A stretch of DNA of 64,000 nucleotides from assembly GCA_963757135.1 (NCBI GenBank), contig CAVWQE010000008.1, positions 310,001-374,000 of the forward strand. The letters are read 5' to 3'. Positions 32,966-41,181 of the stretch are shown in pieces. The notes beneath the pieces are model-generated. The model was not told the origin of the DNA. It searched no databases and was given only the letters and a program-made list of their open reading frames with translations. The stretch is from Gp1-AA145 sp963757135 (GTDB lineage Bacteria > Acidobacteriota > Terriglobia > Terriglobales > Acidobacteriaceae). Numbering within the stretch: the first letter of the stretch is position 1; every line of letters begins with the position of its first letter. Position numbers and translations under genes: made by a program.

Positions 32966-33964
32966 CTACGGGCAGGGATGCGGGATCGGCGGAGTGGCCG
33001 GCGTGCCCGGGATATAGGTGCCGGGAGTTCCGGGCGAGTCTCCGATGGGCGGCGTGCCGGGAATATATGTGTCCGGCGTTCCGGGGGAGCCTGGGGTGTA
33101 ACAGGTGCCAGTGTCCCTGTTGGCGGGGATGGCGACTGGCGGCGGAGGCGGGCGCCTGGCGATGATCGGCGGCGGAGATTGCGCGGCCGCGCGGTTCGAA
33201 TCCGAAATTTGGGCTTGGGAAAGAGTCACAGGTTGGGGAAGGGACATCTCCACCGGTGAGCCTTCCTCCATGTAGAAGTGATGGCTGCGCGCGAGGAGAA
33301 TAAAAGAGACGGCAGCGCTTGCGGCGAGTCCGGTGATGCTGCCGATGGCAAGACCCTTAGGAGTGGGCGAGGTGATCGTCATGCCGCCCAGGCTCGACGA
33401 CTGCGTGGTATGAGCAGCGCTCCCAATGAGCGCGCCGATTCCGGAGCCGGCAAAGGGCGCGATCAGGATGCCGGCTTTTGCGGCGCCGCTGGGATTGTTC
33501 AAGGCCGTGCCTTCGTCGCTTTGGATGTCGATGGGCGTCTGGATGCGGGCGACGTAGCCATTGGGGAACGCGATGGAGGCGGATTGCAGACTGATGAGTG
33601 CGCGGCTGCCCTGGCGAGTCATCTTTTCGACTCTGCCCTGAATGAAGGTTCCGGCTGGGATTATGACCTGGTCGTCCACCAAGACCGGAGCTGAGAGCTG
33701 GGCAAATATCTGATCATCACGATGAGTAGTCCTGCTGTCCACCGGATGGGTGAGCACCAGCGCGAAGCGGGTGCCGACGGGGATGGTTACGTTCTGGGGC
33801 GCTGCATCAGGCGACATTTGTTGCGAATCGTCCGGCACATCGGGCCGGGTCGAGAGTTGCGGAGAGTGTTGCGCTGCAGCGGCAGTGGCGAACATAAAGA
33901 TTGCAAGAGTGAAAGCAATGCTGAGGGCTAGAGGGGAAGGACGCGAACAGCGAATAGCTGACAT
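32966..33964 (-). CDS. Exported protein with VirB10/TrbI-like core and PGTP repeats
   Basis: The ATG at 33964 has GGGAGG six bases upstream and begins a signal peptide (LALSIAFTLAIFMFATAAAAQ); the longer frame to 34075 is not used. The 332-residue product has a beta-rich middle (IPVGTRFALVLTHPVDSRTTHRDDQIFAQLSAPVLVDDQVIIPAGTFIQGRVEKMT) like the TrbI/VirB10 C-terminal fold, a Gly/Ala-rich helix hairpin (AGILIAPFAGSGIGALIGSAAH, LAIGSITGLAASAAVSFILLA) and a Pro-rich end with PGTPDTYIPGTPPIG and PGTPGTYIPGTPATP. No type IV secretion genes are near; the role is unknown. Confidence 0.78.
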   Translation of the reverse strand: MSAIRCSRPSPLALSIAFTLAIFMFATAAAAQHSPQLSTRPDVPDDSQQMSPDAAPQNVTIPVGTRFALVLTHPVDSRTTHRDDQIFAQLSAPVLVDDQVIIPAGTFIQGRVEKMTRQGSRALISLQSASIAFPNGYVARIQTPIDIQSDEGTALNNPSGAAKAGILIAPFAGSGIGALIGSAAHTTQSSSLGGMTITSPTPKGLAIGSITGLAASAAVSFILLARSHHFYMEEGSPVEMSLPQPVTLSQAQISDSNRAAAQSPPPIIARRPPPPPVAIPANRDTGTCYTPGSPGTPDTYIPGTPPIGDSPGTPGTYIPGTPATPPIPHPCP

Positions 33965-34230
33965 ACAAACCTCCCGCGAAGGCCTGCTGACGGCGCGGCC
34001 TTCGTGTGGCGCGGGCAGGGAAGCATTGCTCGTCCAATTACATTGAAGCAGTATGCGGGGCAACGGGTGCAACAAATTCGGTCTTGTTTTGTAAAAGCTT
34101 GGCCTCGGTCGGTAAATGTTTGTAAGAAGAGTTGTGGTGCGGGCCCAGACTCACCGGGTCGCGAATCGTGATTCTAAAAACAAGGAGGCACTATCAGTTG
34201 GAAAGGGCGGGTCACCCGTCACCCTGACCT
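33965..34230. other. Intergenic region without a recognised gene
   Basis: Upstream region of the minus-strand PGTP-repeat gene. No gene, repeat or clear promoter was seen apart from that gene's ribosome site; the far end runs into a repeat-derived stretch (CGGACAGGAATGTCCGACC) at 34260-34279. Confidence 0.6.
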
Positions 34231-34452
34231 GTGGCAATTCGGGCAAAAATCAAGAGCGTCGGACAGGAATGTCCGACCCACACGGTGTCCGATACCACAC
34301 TGGTTCCTATCCGCTTTCATGAGCCTCACTCGTCAATAACCGGCTGGCTCACGGTAGCCGAAGCACGGCACAAGCCGAACTGGTGGGGCATTCTGACTAT
34401 TGTTCCGATCGTGAACATCGTTGTGCCCGGATATCTTGCCTGGTCGGACTGA
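34231..34452 (+). pseudogene. Fragment or small membrane peptide fused to a palindromic repeat
   Basis: The C-terminal part GWLTVAEARHKPNWWGILTIVPIVNIVVPGYLAWSD looks like one unit of a DUF5684-type membrane protein (pattern KPGWW..L.PIVN). The frame upstream is the translation of the hairpin repeat CGGACAGGAATGTCCGACC plus unrelated DNA, so the original 5' end seems lost. A clean terminator follows at 34492, so the region may still be transcribed. It could also be a short real peptide starting inside the frame. Confidence 0.45.
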
Positions 34453-34454
34453 AA

Positions 34455-34485
34455 CAGCATTCAGCAGTCAGCATTCAGCATTCAG
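34455..34485. repeat. CAGCATTCAGCAGTCAG repeats
   Basis: Four 7- to 8-base units (CATTCAG, CAGTCAG, CATTCAG, CATTCAG) directly after the stop codon and before a terminator. Same family as 63799. Confidence 0.65.
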
Positions 34486-34491
34486 TAAAAG

Positions 34492-34517
34492 GCCTGGCGA
34501 AAAAGCCGGGCTTTTTT
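34492..34517 (+). terminator. Rho-independent terminator
   Basis: GCCTGGC (34492-34498) pairs with GCCGGGC (34505-34511) with one G-U pair and a six-base loop, followed by TTTTTT. Confidence 0.88.
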
Positions 34518-34623
34518 GTTTGGTGCGCGAAGGCGCACTCGGGATTTTGGCAGCGAGACAACACGCCGTTGCAGAGCGCATCAACTTTGGTCGGGGCGCG
34601 CGCGAATGCTACGATTGACAAGC

Positions 34624-35205
34624 GTGAGCGAAATCATGATCGATCGCACCGGCGCCTGGAGCCTTCTTACTGAGTTCACCCAATCCGAGAGCTTGCGCAA
34701 GCATGCGCTGGCGGTTGAGGCTTGCATGCGCGCCTACGCCCGCAAGTTTGGAGTGGACGAGGAACTGTGGGGCACCGTCGGGCTGATTCATGACTTCGAT
34801 TATGAGAAGTACCCGAGCCTCGACGATCACCCGTATCGCGGGAACGAAATTCTGCAAGAACGCGGCTATTCGGATGAGATCCGCCGCGCGATTATGTCGC
34901 ACGCTGAATACACCGGAGTGACCCGGGATAGTCCGATGGAGAAGACGCTTTTTGCCTGCGACGAACTTGCCGGATTCATCACTGCCGTGGCGCTGGTCAA
35001 ACCGGGGAAGTCGCTGGCCGAAGTGGACGCAAAGTCCGTCCGCAAAAAAATGAAAGACAAGGCCTTCGCCCGCAGCGTGAATCGCGATGACATCGTGAAT
35101 GGCGCACGGGGCTTGGGCGTGGAGCTTGAGGAGCATATAGCTTTTTGTATTGAAGCGTTGAAAGGGATCGCGGGAGAACTGGGGTTGCAAGGCGGACTTA
35201 GTTAA
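34624..35205 (+). CDS. HD-domain phosphohydrolase
   Basis: A protein of about 190 residues (GTG at 34624 or ATG at 34636; the longer frame from 34516 overlaps the terminator). It has the HD pattern SLRKHALAVEACMRAYA, LIHDFDYEKYP (the HD pair) and SHAEYTG, with FACDELAGFITAV and KDKAFARSVNRDDI after it. This matches HDIG-type putative hydrolases widely found next to tRNA or nucleotide genes. Substrate unknown. Confidence 0.85.
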   Translation: MSEIMIDRTGAWSLLTEFTQSESLRKHALAVEACMRAYARKFGVDEELWGTVGLIHDFDYEKYPSLDDHPYRGNEILQERGYSDEIRRAIMSHAEYTGVTRDSPMEKTLFACDELAGFITAVALVKPGKSLAEVDAKSVRKKMKDKAFARSVNRDDIVNGARGLGVELEEHIAFCIEALKGIAGELGLQGGLS

Positions 35206-35231
35206 AGCTGCGAATGTCCAAAAAGGCCCAG

Positions 35232-35260
35232 TTGACTCATCATCATGAGTCAATTATACT
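35232..35260 (+). promoter_or_regulatory. vapBC promoter overlapped by a 22-bp palindrome
   Basis: TTGACT (35232-35237) and TATACT (35255-35260) are near-consensus -35 and -10 boxes with 17 bp between. TTGACTCAT-catc-ATGAGTCAA (35232-35253) is a perfect inverted repeat over the -35 and spacer. The ATG of vapB (35267) is seven bases past the -10 box, about where transcription should begin. Confidence 0.85.
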
Positions 35261-35266
35261 CATGGA

Positions 35267-35524
35267 ATGGCTAAACGGCTTCAAGTGATTTTTGCCGATT
35301 CTGACTACCGTGAAATCCAACGTGCGGCGCGGTCTCGTCACCTGTCTCTCGCCGAGTGGGTGCGACAAGCTCTGGAACTGGCGCGGCGGCGGGAACCGTC
35401 AGGCGACATCTCTAAGAAACTCGAGGTTATCCAGGCAGCTGCAAGACATGATTACCCAGCGGGCGACATTACGAGCATGCTGGCTGAAATCGAGGCGGGA
35501 TACCGACATGGCCAAGACTCGTGA
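35267..35524 (+). CDS. vapB: Ribbon-helix-helix antitoxin (VapB-like)
   Basis: An 85-residue protein: MAKRLQVIFADSDYREIQRAARSRHLSLAEWVRQALELARR has the strand-helix-helix DNA-binding pattern; the C-terminal part (DITSMLAEIEAGY) should bind the toxin. Its start codon has no ribosome site and falls on the predicted transcription start, so the mRNA may be leaderless. It overlaps the toxin gene by four bases (ATGA). Confidence 0.88.
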   Translation: MAKRLQVIFADSDYREIQRAARSRHLSLAEWVRQALELARRREPSGDISKKLEVIQAAARHDYPAGDITSMLAEIEAGYRHGQDS

Positions 35525-35916
35525 TCTTGATCGACTCCAATATTCCGATGTACCTGGTGGGCGCTTCTCATCCAAACAAGGTCAAAGCCCAACACCTTCT
35601 GGAAAAATTGATCATTGAACGTCAGCGGCTAGTTACTGATGCTGAGGTTTTGCAAGAAATTCTGCACCGCTACTCAGCCATTGACCGCCGAGACGCAATC
35701 CAGCCCGCCTTTGACGCTTTACTCGGCTTAGCGGACGAGGTGTTGAGCATTGATCTTGCGGTGACAGAACGTGCCAAACAGATTGTGCTTGGGTACAACA
35801 GACTCTCCGCTCGTGACGCGGTGCATTTGGCCGTAATGCAACAGAGCGGCATTGATCGAATTCTGAGTTTTGATGCAGGATTCGATGGTTTTCCGAAGAT
35901 CACCCGTTTGTATTAG
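35521..35916 (+). CDS. vapC: PIN-domain ribonuclease toxin VapC
   Basis: A 131-residue VapC: acidic residues in MILIDSNIPMYLV (D5), AEVLQEILHRY (E), SARDAVHLAVM (D) and ILSFDAGFDGFP (D) form the metal site of a PIN nuclease, which cuts tRNA or rRNA when free of VapB. It is coupled to vapB by start/stop overlap. Confidence 0.92.
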   Translation: MILIDSNIPMYLVGASHPNKVKAQHLLEKLIIERQRLVTDAEVLQEILHRYSAIDRRDAIQPAFDALLGLADEVLSIDLAVTERAKQIVLGYNRLSARDAVHLAVMQQSGIDRILSFDAGFDGFPKITRLY

Positions 35917-36006
35917 AGTCGCCCGAGAGCTAACCTCAGGTTTCCTCTTCAGTCGGGCTGAAAGCGGGGTCCTACCTTTTCCATCGAATGGTTTAAAATA
36001 AAGGCA

Positions 36007-36570
36007 ATGGCAAACGTACTGGACTTCGGACCCTACGTCGAGATTGAAAAAGGGAAGCGTGTCGTCAAAGAGCTTACCTACGGCAATCCCACGCCGGAAG
36101 GCGTGGTGCTCACCACGGTGGACAACGTGGTCAACTGGATGCGCAAGAATTCCATCTGGCCGATGACCTTCGGCTTGGCGTGTTGCGCGATTGAGATGAT
36201 GTCCATGGGCGCGTCGCGTTTTGACATTGCGCGCTTCGGAGCAGAGGTTTTCCGGCCGTCGCCGCGTCAATCGGACCTGATGATCATCGCCGGCCGCGTA
36301 TCAAACAAGATGGCGCCGGTAATCCGACAGCTTTGGGAGCAGATGCCCGAGCCGAAATGGGTTATTTCGATGGGTGCATGTGCAACTTCAGGCGGAGTGT
36401 TCAACAACTACGCGCTGGTGCAGAGCGTAAACCAGGTCATTCCCGTCGATATTTATGTACCCGGCTGCCCACCACGGCCCGAACAACTGATCTACTCCAT
36501 TACTCTGTTGCAGCAAAAAATTCAGGCCGAGCGCGGAACCATGAAGCGGGCGCTGAATATAGGTTCATAA
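36007..36570 (+). CDS. nuoB: NADH-quinone oxidoreductase subunit B (NuoB), solitary
   Basis: A 187-residue NuoB with all four ligands of the N2 iron-sulfur cluster: C59 and C60 (GLACCAIEMM), C125 (SMGACATSGG) and C154 (VPGCPPRPEQ). In complex I this subunit passes electrons to quinone. The other nuo genes are absent: neighbours are vapC and a response regulator. The TTTAAAATAAAGGCAATGG context gives AAAGG before the start. Either it serves the complex encoded elsewhere or it is one of several NuoB copies. Confidence 0.95.
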   Translation: MANVLDFGPYVEIEKGKRVVKELTYGNPTPEGVVLTTVDNVVNWMRKNSIWPMTFGLACCAIEMMSMGASRFDIARFGAEVFRPSPRQSDLMIIAGRVSNKMAPVIRQLWEQMPEPKWVISMGACATSGGVFNNYALVQSVNQVIPVDIYVPGCPPRPEQLIYSITLLQQKIQAERGTMKRALNIGS

Positions 36571-36573
36571 GGC

Positions 36574-36592
36574 GTTCGATGGGTCATCGAAC
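36574..36592. terminator. Hairpin between convergent nuoB and response regulator genes
   Basis: GTTCGATG-ggt-CATCGAAC is a perfect 8-bp stem in the 33-bp space between two gene ends. No T-run, so termination is only suggested. Confidence 0.55.
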
Positions 36593-36603
36593 TGCCGCCG
36601 AAG

Positions 36604-37428
36604 CTAGGCAGCTTCCTTCCTGTCCTGTTCCAGAAATGCAACTACCGACTGTTCCAGCAATACCTGGATAGTCTGGTTCACCGAAATCATATCGGTGATG
36701 AGATGACTAATCTCAATCGCCAGTAAATTTGCCTGCACGCAGTGGGAAATAATGCCCTGCAAAAGGCGGGTTTCGCGGATCAGGAGAGGCACGGTGAAAC
36801 CCTGCTGGTTGCGAACGATGCCATGATCGCGCGCTGCAGTGGCGGTTTTATCAGACAGGCCCGCCCCTAAAGCGATTTCCAAAGCCTGTTGAACGACCCG
36901 CGGCACGTGGTCGCTGCGCTCGGCGTCGCTGATGCGAATAGCGGCCAGTTCCGGGTCGGCGCGGCACAATTGCAGCCACTCGTCAGTAATGCCCGGCAAA
37001 TGTTCCGCGATGATTTCGGTCAAGCGCCGGGGTCTGATGCGGTGCTTTTCTGACTGCCCGGAAAGCTTCGAACGGATTTTCTCAATCAGAGCCTCAATGT
37101 CGGTGGGCTTGGTGACATAGTCATCAACCTGCAGACGGATTGCTTCAAGCGCGGTATCGAATGCCGGATAACCTGTCAGAATGAAAGTGACAGTTCCGGG
37201 ACGGGTGCGGCGCATGGCGCTTACCACCGTAAATCCATCTCCCGGGAAGCCGACATTCAGATCGGCGATGAGTACATCAAATTCCTGTTGCGCGATAAGT
37301 TTGAGCGCTTCAGGAACGGTGCCCACGCTGGTAACGTGAAACCCGTTACGCTCGAGAACCATTCCGAGCATGATCCGGATATTTTCCTCGTCATCTACAA
37401 ACAATACTCTGGGCTTGGTGTCGGTCAT
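36604..37428 (-). CDS. Response regulator with RsbRD-like C-terminal domain
   Basis: Residues 1-125 are a receiver domain: VDDEE at 11-15, phosphoacceptor D56 (LIADLNVGF), T85 (ILTG) and K107 (YVTKP). The rest (~150 residues) begins LTEIIAEHLPGITDEWLQLCRADPELAAIRISDAERSDHVPRVVQQALEIA, which resembles the RsbRD N-terminal (globin-like) domain used in stressosome proteins and some sensor proteins. No DNA-binding domain is present, so it probably acts through protein contact. No histidine kinase is adjacent. Confidence 0.85.
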   Translation of the reverse strand: MTDTKPRVLFVDDEENIRIMLGMVLERNGFHVTSVGTVPEALKLIAQQEFDVLIADLNVGFPGDGFTVVSAMRRTRPGTVTFILTGYPAFDTALEAIRLQVDDYVTKPTDIEALIEKIRSKLSGQSEKHRIRPRRLTEIIAEHLPGITDEWLQLCRADPELAAIRISDAERSDHVPRVVQQALEIALGAGLSDKTATAARDHGIVRNQQGFTVPLLIRETRLLQGIISHCVQANLLAIEISHLITDMISVNQTIQVLLEQSVVAFLEQDRKEAA

Positions 37429-37596
37429 GAACAGGTTGATCCATGGCTATGATGCTGTTTCTCAGCCTTGCGAGCACGAGTGTGCTCAGATTCTGGCGAA
37501 ACACACACAGGCCCTTCCAGCGTGAATCACAGCCCACGACCAGAAGCCCTGCGGGGCAACTGGCTCTGATCGAGGTACACTGGTAATTCAAAAGAC

Positions 37597-38637
37597 ATGT
37601 CGAAGACCACCTACGCGATCAATGGTCCATCCATTCTTGCTCAGGCGCCTTGCCGTGCCGACCTGGCAGGAGGCACAATCGATCTTTGGCCGCTATATCT
37701 GTTCCATCCCGGCGCCATGACGCTGAACTTTGCCGTCAATATCTTAACCACATGCCGAATCACGCCGCTTAAGGGCCGCACCATCTACCTGCGGTCACTT
37801 GATACCGGACGCGAAGAGAGTTTCGAAAGCTTCGATGAAGTCAATGCGAGAAAGAAATTCAAGCTTCCCATCGCAGGGCGGCTATTGCAATTTTTTGCAC
37901 CCAAAGAAGGCGCCCTGATCGAAACGGATTCCGAATCGCCGGCGGGAGCCGGAATTTCAGGTTCATCGGCGCTGATGATAGCGACTACGGCCGCTCTCGC
38001 TCGATTCACCAATCGTCATCTGACCCTCGAACAAATGCGCGTCATCGCGCAGAATGTCGAGGCCCAGATCATCGAAGTTCCCACTGGCTGCCAGGATTAT
38101 TATCCGGCGCTTTACGGAGGCATGAGCGCCATTCGCCTGGATGCCGACGGCATACATCGGGAAGCGATCCCGATTGCGCCGGAAGAGATTGAATCACGAT
38201 TCGTGCTGGCTTATACCGGCGCTCCGCGCAAATCCGGAATAAATAACTGGGAAGTATTCAAGTCGCATATCAACGGCGATAAACGTGTATTCCGAAACTT
38301 TGAGCGCATTACCGCCATTGCGATATCCATGCACCAGGCGCTGGTGGCTGGTCAGTGGGAGGAAGTTGGCCGGCTTCTGCGCGAAGAGTGGAAGTTGCGA
38401 AGAAGCAATGCTCCGGGTATTACAACGCCATTGATCGACAGACTGATTTCCGTAGCCGGGAAGCACGGCGGGCGCGCGGCCAAAGTCTGCGGCGCGGGCG
38501 GAGGCGGGTGCCTGATTTTTTTGGTTGAAACGGGAGCCGCCAGCCGTGTAGCTACTGCGATTGGCGACGCCGGCGCACGCGTCCTGCCGCTTCAGGTTGC
38601 GCGAGATGGATTGAGATTGCCTCCGGTAGGGCTGTGA
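37597..38637 (+). CDS. GHMP-family sugar kinase (heptose 7-phosphate kinase-like)
   Basis: A 346-residue GHMP kinase: N-terminal APCRADLAGGTIDLWP, the ATP-binding SPAGAGISGSSALMIATTAA near residue 115, EVPTGCQDYYPALYGG, and a C-terminal motif KVCGAGGGGCLIF. The arrangement fits D-glycero-alpha-D-manno-heptose 7-phosphate kinase (HddA) and related sugar kinases that feed LPS or S-layer glycans; the exact sugar is not certain. Stands alone, divergent from the response regulator. Confidence 0.87.
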   Translation: MSKTTYAINGPSILAQAPCRADLAGGTIDLWPLYLFHPGAMTLNFAVNILTTCRITPLKGRTIYLRSLDTGREESFESFDEVNARKKFKLPIAGRLLQFFAPKEGALIETDSESPAGAGISGSSALMIATTAALARFTNRHLTLEQMRVIAQNVEAQIIEVPTGCQDYYPALYGGMSAIRLDADGIHREAIPIAPEEIESRFVLAYTGAPRKSGINNWEVFKSHINGDKRVFRNFERITAIAISMHQALVAGQWEEVGRLLREEWKLRRSNAPGITTPLIDRLISVAGKHGGRAAKVCGAGGGGCLIFLVETGAASRVATAIGDAGARVLPLQVARDGLRLPPVGL

Positions 38638-38669
38638 TCGCTCCACTACTGGGCTAAGGCATGCATACG

Positions 38670-38694
38670 TCTCATATAAGCCTACTTTATGAGA
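38670..38694. promoter_or_regulatory. Imperfect palindrome upstream of the small basic protein gene
   Basis: TCTCATATAAG and CTTTATGAGA flank CCTA, 110 bases upstream of the ATG at 38780. It may be a regulator site; weak evidence. Confidence 0.35.
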
Positions 38695-38779
38695 TGTAGA
38701 TACCCATGAGTAACAACCGTCCTGTAACTTTCTTAGCCTGCGACACAGTCTGGAATGTACATGTTAGAATCTTTCGCCT

Positions 38780-39001
38780 ATGGCAAACATTGAAAGTATT
38801 GTTCAACAACTTAGACAAGAGCGCGATCGCCTGGACGCAGCTATCCGGGCGCTAACTTCTTTGGGTGGTGGCCGCACCGGTCAGAATAGCGCCAGCACCG
38901 GAGCCGCCCCAAAGCGGCGTACCCTTTCAGTTGCGGCAAGACGCAAAATCGCTGCAGCGCAAAGAGCGCGTTGGGCGAAAGTTAAGGCTAAGCAGAAGTA
39001 A
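38780..39001 (+). CDS. Small basic protein with KAAQRARW-type tail
   Basis: A 73-residue protein: an N-terminal helix (IESIVQQLRQERDRLDAAIRALTSL), a Gly/Ser/Ala linker and a basic end (KRRTLSVAARRKIAAAQRARWAKVKAKQK). The end resembles the SxxxRxxIxxAxxxRWAK segment of small acidobacterial proteins and of HNS-like or Ku-linked basic peptides; DNA binding is plausible but not shown. Confidence 0.75.
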   Translation: MANIESIVQQLRQERDRLDAAIRALTSLGGGRTGQNSASTGAAPKRRTLSVAARRKIAAAQRARWAKVKAKQK

Positions 39002-39041
39002 TAGAACAGTTGGTGACGGCGCGCGGGGTGCAAACCTCGCG

Positions 39042-39851
39042 CTATTTTTCACCAATCAGGAAAGACACGGATGTTGCGCCATTGGAGTTCACGTTGACCG
39101 TCTTCTCCCATGTGCGTGGAGGAGTGAATACAGGACGCTCTACCTTCTTTTCCGTGAGAACGTCAAATGAAGCTTCGCGTCCGGCGACTTTCCAGCTTTC
39201 GTGCCAGGCAACGACGGTGTACTCTCCCGGCGGGACATTGGATAGCTCGAATTTTCCATTCTGGTCGGTGACGGCATAATAAGGGTGCGGGACCACGAAG
39301 AGTTCCGCGTTCATCCATGTATGCCCACCGTTGCACTTCAAGTTTACCAACCCCGGCGTGGACATCTGCCGCGAAATTACCCGGTTAGGAAAAGGGAAGG
39401 GCAAGTTATAGGTCGCCGCGCCGTCCATATGGACCGTGTGTAGGGTTGGGTCCGAGCTTTTCATCTGCAGAACTGCGTCTGCGGGCACGAGTAGAATGTG
39501 CGGTTCGTAGCGGCAATTCCGCTGATCAAGGAACTGCCGCTCTGGCGCAATATCCATGGCTTTGCCGCTGGAGATATTTTTGAGGTACACGACCGTGTTG
39601 GCGACTCCGCCTTGCGGCCCGATAATTATGCGTTCCAGATCGCGAATCTTGTGCGACTCGGGATCACAAATCTGGGGGTCCTTGGTGATGGCGAGAGTCG
39701 GAACGCGCGGCAGAGCGCCGTCCCACTTAACGGTGCCGCTAATATTGCCACCGTTGGCGACGGTGATCGTCTGGTAGCCTTGCCCGAGAACGCAGGATAC
39801 TGTCGCGAACATTGTTGTGGCTAACAATAACGCCGGGCAATGGATCTTCAC
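39042..39851 (-). CDS. Exported cupredoxin-like / carboxypeptidase-regulatory-like protein, second copy in cox operon
   Basis: Start is GTG at 39851 with GAGGAG about nine bases upstream; a much longer frame upstream is not used. The 269-residue product has a signal peptide (CPALLLATTMFATVSCVLGQ), a beta domain with VVYLKNISSGK and HTVHMDGAATYNLPFP, a KCNGGHTWMNAELFVVPHPYYAVTD segment with possible copper ligands (C, H, M), and a carboxypeptidase-regulatory-like beta-sandwich (GKFELSNVPPGEYTVVAWHESW). It is a paralog of the protein at 45583-46350 (matching HVKCNIHPWMSGYMVVV and NLPPGNYTLTAWQE). Likely a periplasmic partner of the oxidase. Confidence 0.82.
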   Translation of the reverse strand: MKIHCPALLLATTMFATVSCVLGQGYQTITVANGGNISGTVKWDGALPRVPTLAITKDPQICDPESHKIRDLERIIIGPQGGVANTVVYLKNISSGKAMDIAPERQFLDQRNCRYEPHILLVPADAVLQMKSSDPTLHTVHMDGAATYNLPFPFPNRVISRQMSTPGLVNLKCNGGHTWMNAELFVVPHPYYAVTDQNGKFELSNVPPGEYTVVAWHESWKVAGREASFDVLTEKKVERPVFTPPRTWEKTVNVNSNGATSVSFLIGEK

Positions 39852-39982
39852 GAAAATCGACTCCTCTTTACCTGCCACTGCTTTTCCAGTGTCTGGATAG
39901 ATGCTAAAGCGGGAATTCCCGAACGCAAGTAACCAGAGTAACGTTGAATGTGAGAATGATAAGGAGAAGGCCGATTCGGAAG

Positions 39983-40846
39983 TCAGCGCTTCGCAAAGGC
40001 CATGATAGCCAGCACCACCGGAAGGTAAATCACGGAGGCGTGCAATAGCCGGCCGGCAACAACTTTGGATGTTCCCTGAGCCAGGCGGACAGCATGATAG
40101 AGAAGGAAGCCGCCCGCCAGGAGCATGGTCGCGAGATAGAGAGGACTGGAGTGAGTGACGGACGGGAACAGGGTGGTTACGATCAGAGCACAAGTGAAGG
40201 CGACTATCTCGGCGCGGGTGAAGCGGGAGCCGAGGTCAAAGCGCGGCAGCATGTGGTATCCGGCACGGTCGTAGTCTTCGCGATACATCAATGCGATTGC
40301 CAGGAAGTGCGGGAACTGCCATAAGAACAAAACGGCAAACAGGAACATTGCCTGTAGGTTGATCACGCCGGCAGCGCCCGCCCATCCGATCAGCGTAGGC
40401 ATGGCGCCGGGAAATGCTCCGAGCAGTGTGCAGAGCGGCGTGCGGCGTTTGAGCGGGGTGTAAATAAGAAGATAGCTGAGGAATGTGGAGATCGCGAGCA
40501 GGGAAGAGAGCCGGTTCACCAGGAAGGCAAGATATAAACCGCCGCTGATACTCAAAAACGCGCCGAAGATAAACGCTTCACCAGCGCTGATCCTTCCGGA
40601 AGGGAGCGGGCGGTTGGCAGTGCGCCGCATGCGTGCGTCCCAGGGAATCTCCATCCATTGATTCAAGGTGGCGGTGCCGCTGGCAACAAGCAAGGTGCCA
40701 ATCAGGGTATTGATTAAGCCCGAGAGATGGAACGATCCGCGCAGGCCAAGATAATAGCCGGCAGAAGTCGTCATCAGAATCAAGAGATTCACTTCCGGCT
40801 TGGTCAGGATGTAGTAGTCCCGCAGGCGGGAGAGGATTCTATTCAT
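39983..40846 (-). CDS. ctaB: Protoheme IX farnesyltransferase
   Basis: From ATG 40846 the protein has 287 residues (a longer frame to 40930 overlaps the preceding gene). It carries the UbiA-type motifs: NQWMEIPWDARMRRTANRPLPSGRIS (first Asp-rich region, with N and D) and YREDYDRAGYHMLPRFD (second), and about nine membrane helices. It adds a farnesyl tail to heme b, giving heme O for the oxidase encoded by the same operon. No ctaA is seen. Confidence 0.93.
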   Translation of the reverse strand: MNRILSRLRDYYILTKPEVNLLILMTTSAGYYLGLRGSFHLSGLINTLIGTLLVASGTATLNQWMEIPWDARMRRTANRPLPSGRISAGEAFIFGAFLSISGGLYLAFLVNRLSSLLAISTFLSYLLIYTPLKRRTPLCTLLGAFPGAMPTLIGWAGAAGVINLQAMFLFAVLFLWQFPHFLAIALMYREDYDRAGYHMLPRFDLGSRFTRAEIVAFTCALIVTTLFPSVTHSSPLYLATMLLAGGFLLYHAVRLAQGTSKVVAGRLLHASVIYLPVVLAIMAFAKR

Positions 40847-40862
40847 CGGACTTGTCGTTTCA

Positions 40863-41165
40863 CTACTCAAGATCGTGGCGTTCAATTTCCGGTTGTTCAG
40901 GTCCGGTCTCGTCGTCGCCCCGGAAGTCATTGCGCTTGCGATAAGCCAGCCAGGTTATCGCGACCGACATGAACATGGGCGGAAAAATCAATACCAGAAT
41001 GCCGTCACGCAACGAATGGATAAAGCGCGAACCGCTGGCCGCTGCCTGAGTGTAACAAAGGGCGCAACTCTGGGACAGGGCTGGGATCGCCAAAAGTACG
41101 ATTCCGACCAATAGCAGCAGCGCAGTTCGCAACACTCTCAAGGGAGCACCTTTAATCCCAAACAT
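40863..41165 (-). CDS. Small two-span membrane protein of the cox operon
   Basis: About 100 residues from ATG 41165 (an upstream ATG at 41192 would overlap ctaF). Two hydrophobic stretches (VLRTALLLLVGIVLLAIPALS and ILVLIFPPMFMSVAITWLAY) flank QSCALCYTQAAASGSRFIHSLRDG with a CxxC. The product is conserved in cytochrome oxidase loci of this group in my recollection, but its task (assembly or metal delivery) is not known. Confidence 0.7.
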   Translation of the reverse strand: MFGIKGAPLRVLRTALLLLVGIVLLAIPALSQSCALCYTQAAASGSRFIHSLRDGILVLIFPPMFMSVAITWLAYRKRNDFRGDDETGPEQPEIERHDLE

Positions 41166-41181
41166 TATCGCTTGCGACCGC

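Noticed and set aside
39852..40193. 114-residue extension of the second cupredoxin-like protein
   Set aside because: It would overlap the end of ctaB and hides the signal peptide; GTG 39851 with GAGGAG is a better start.
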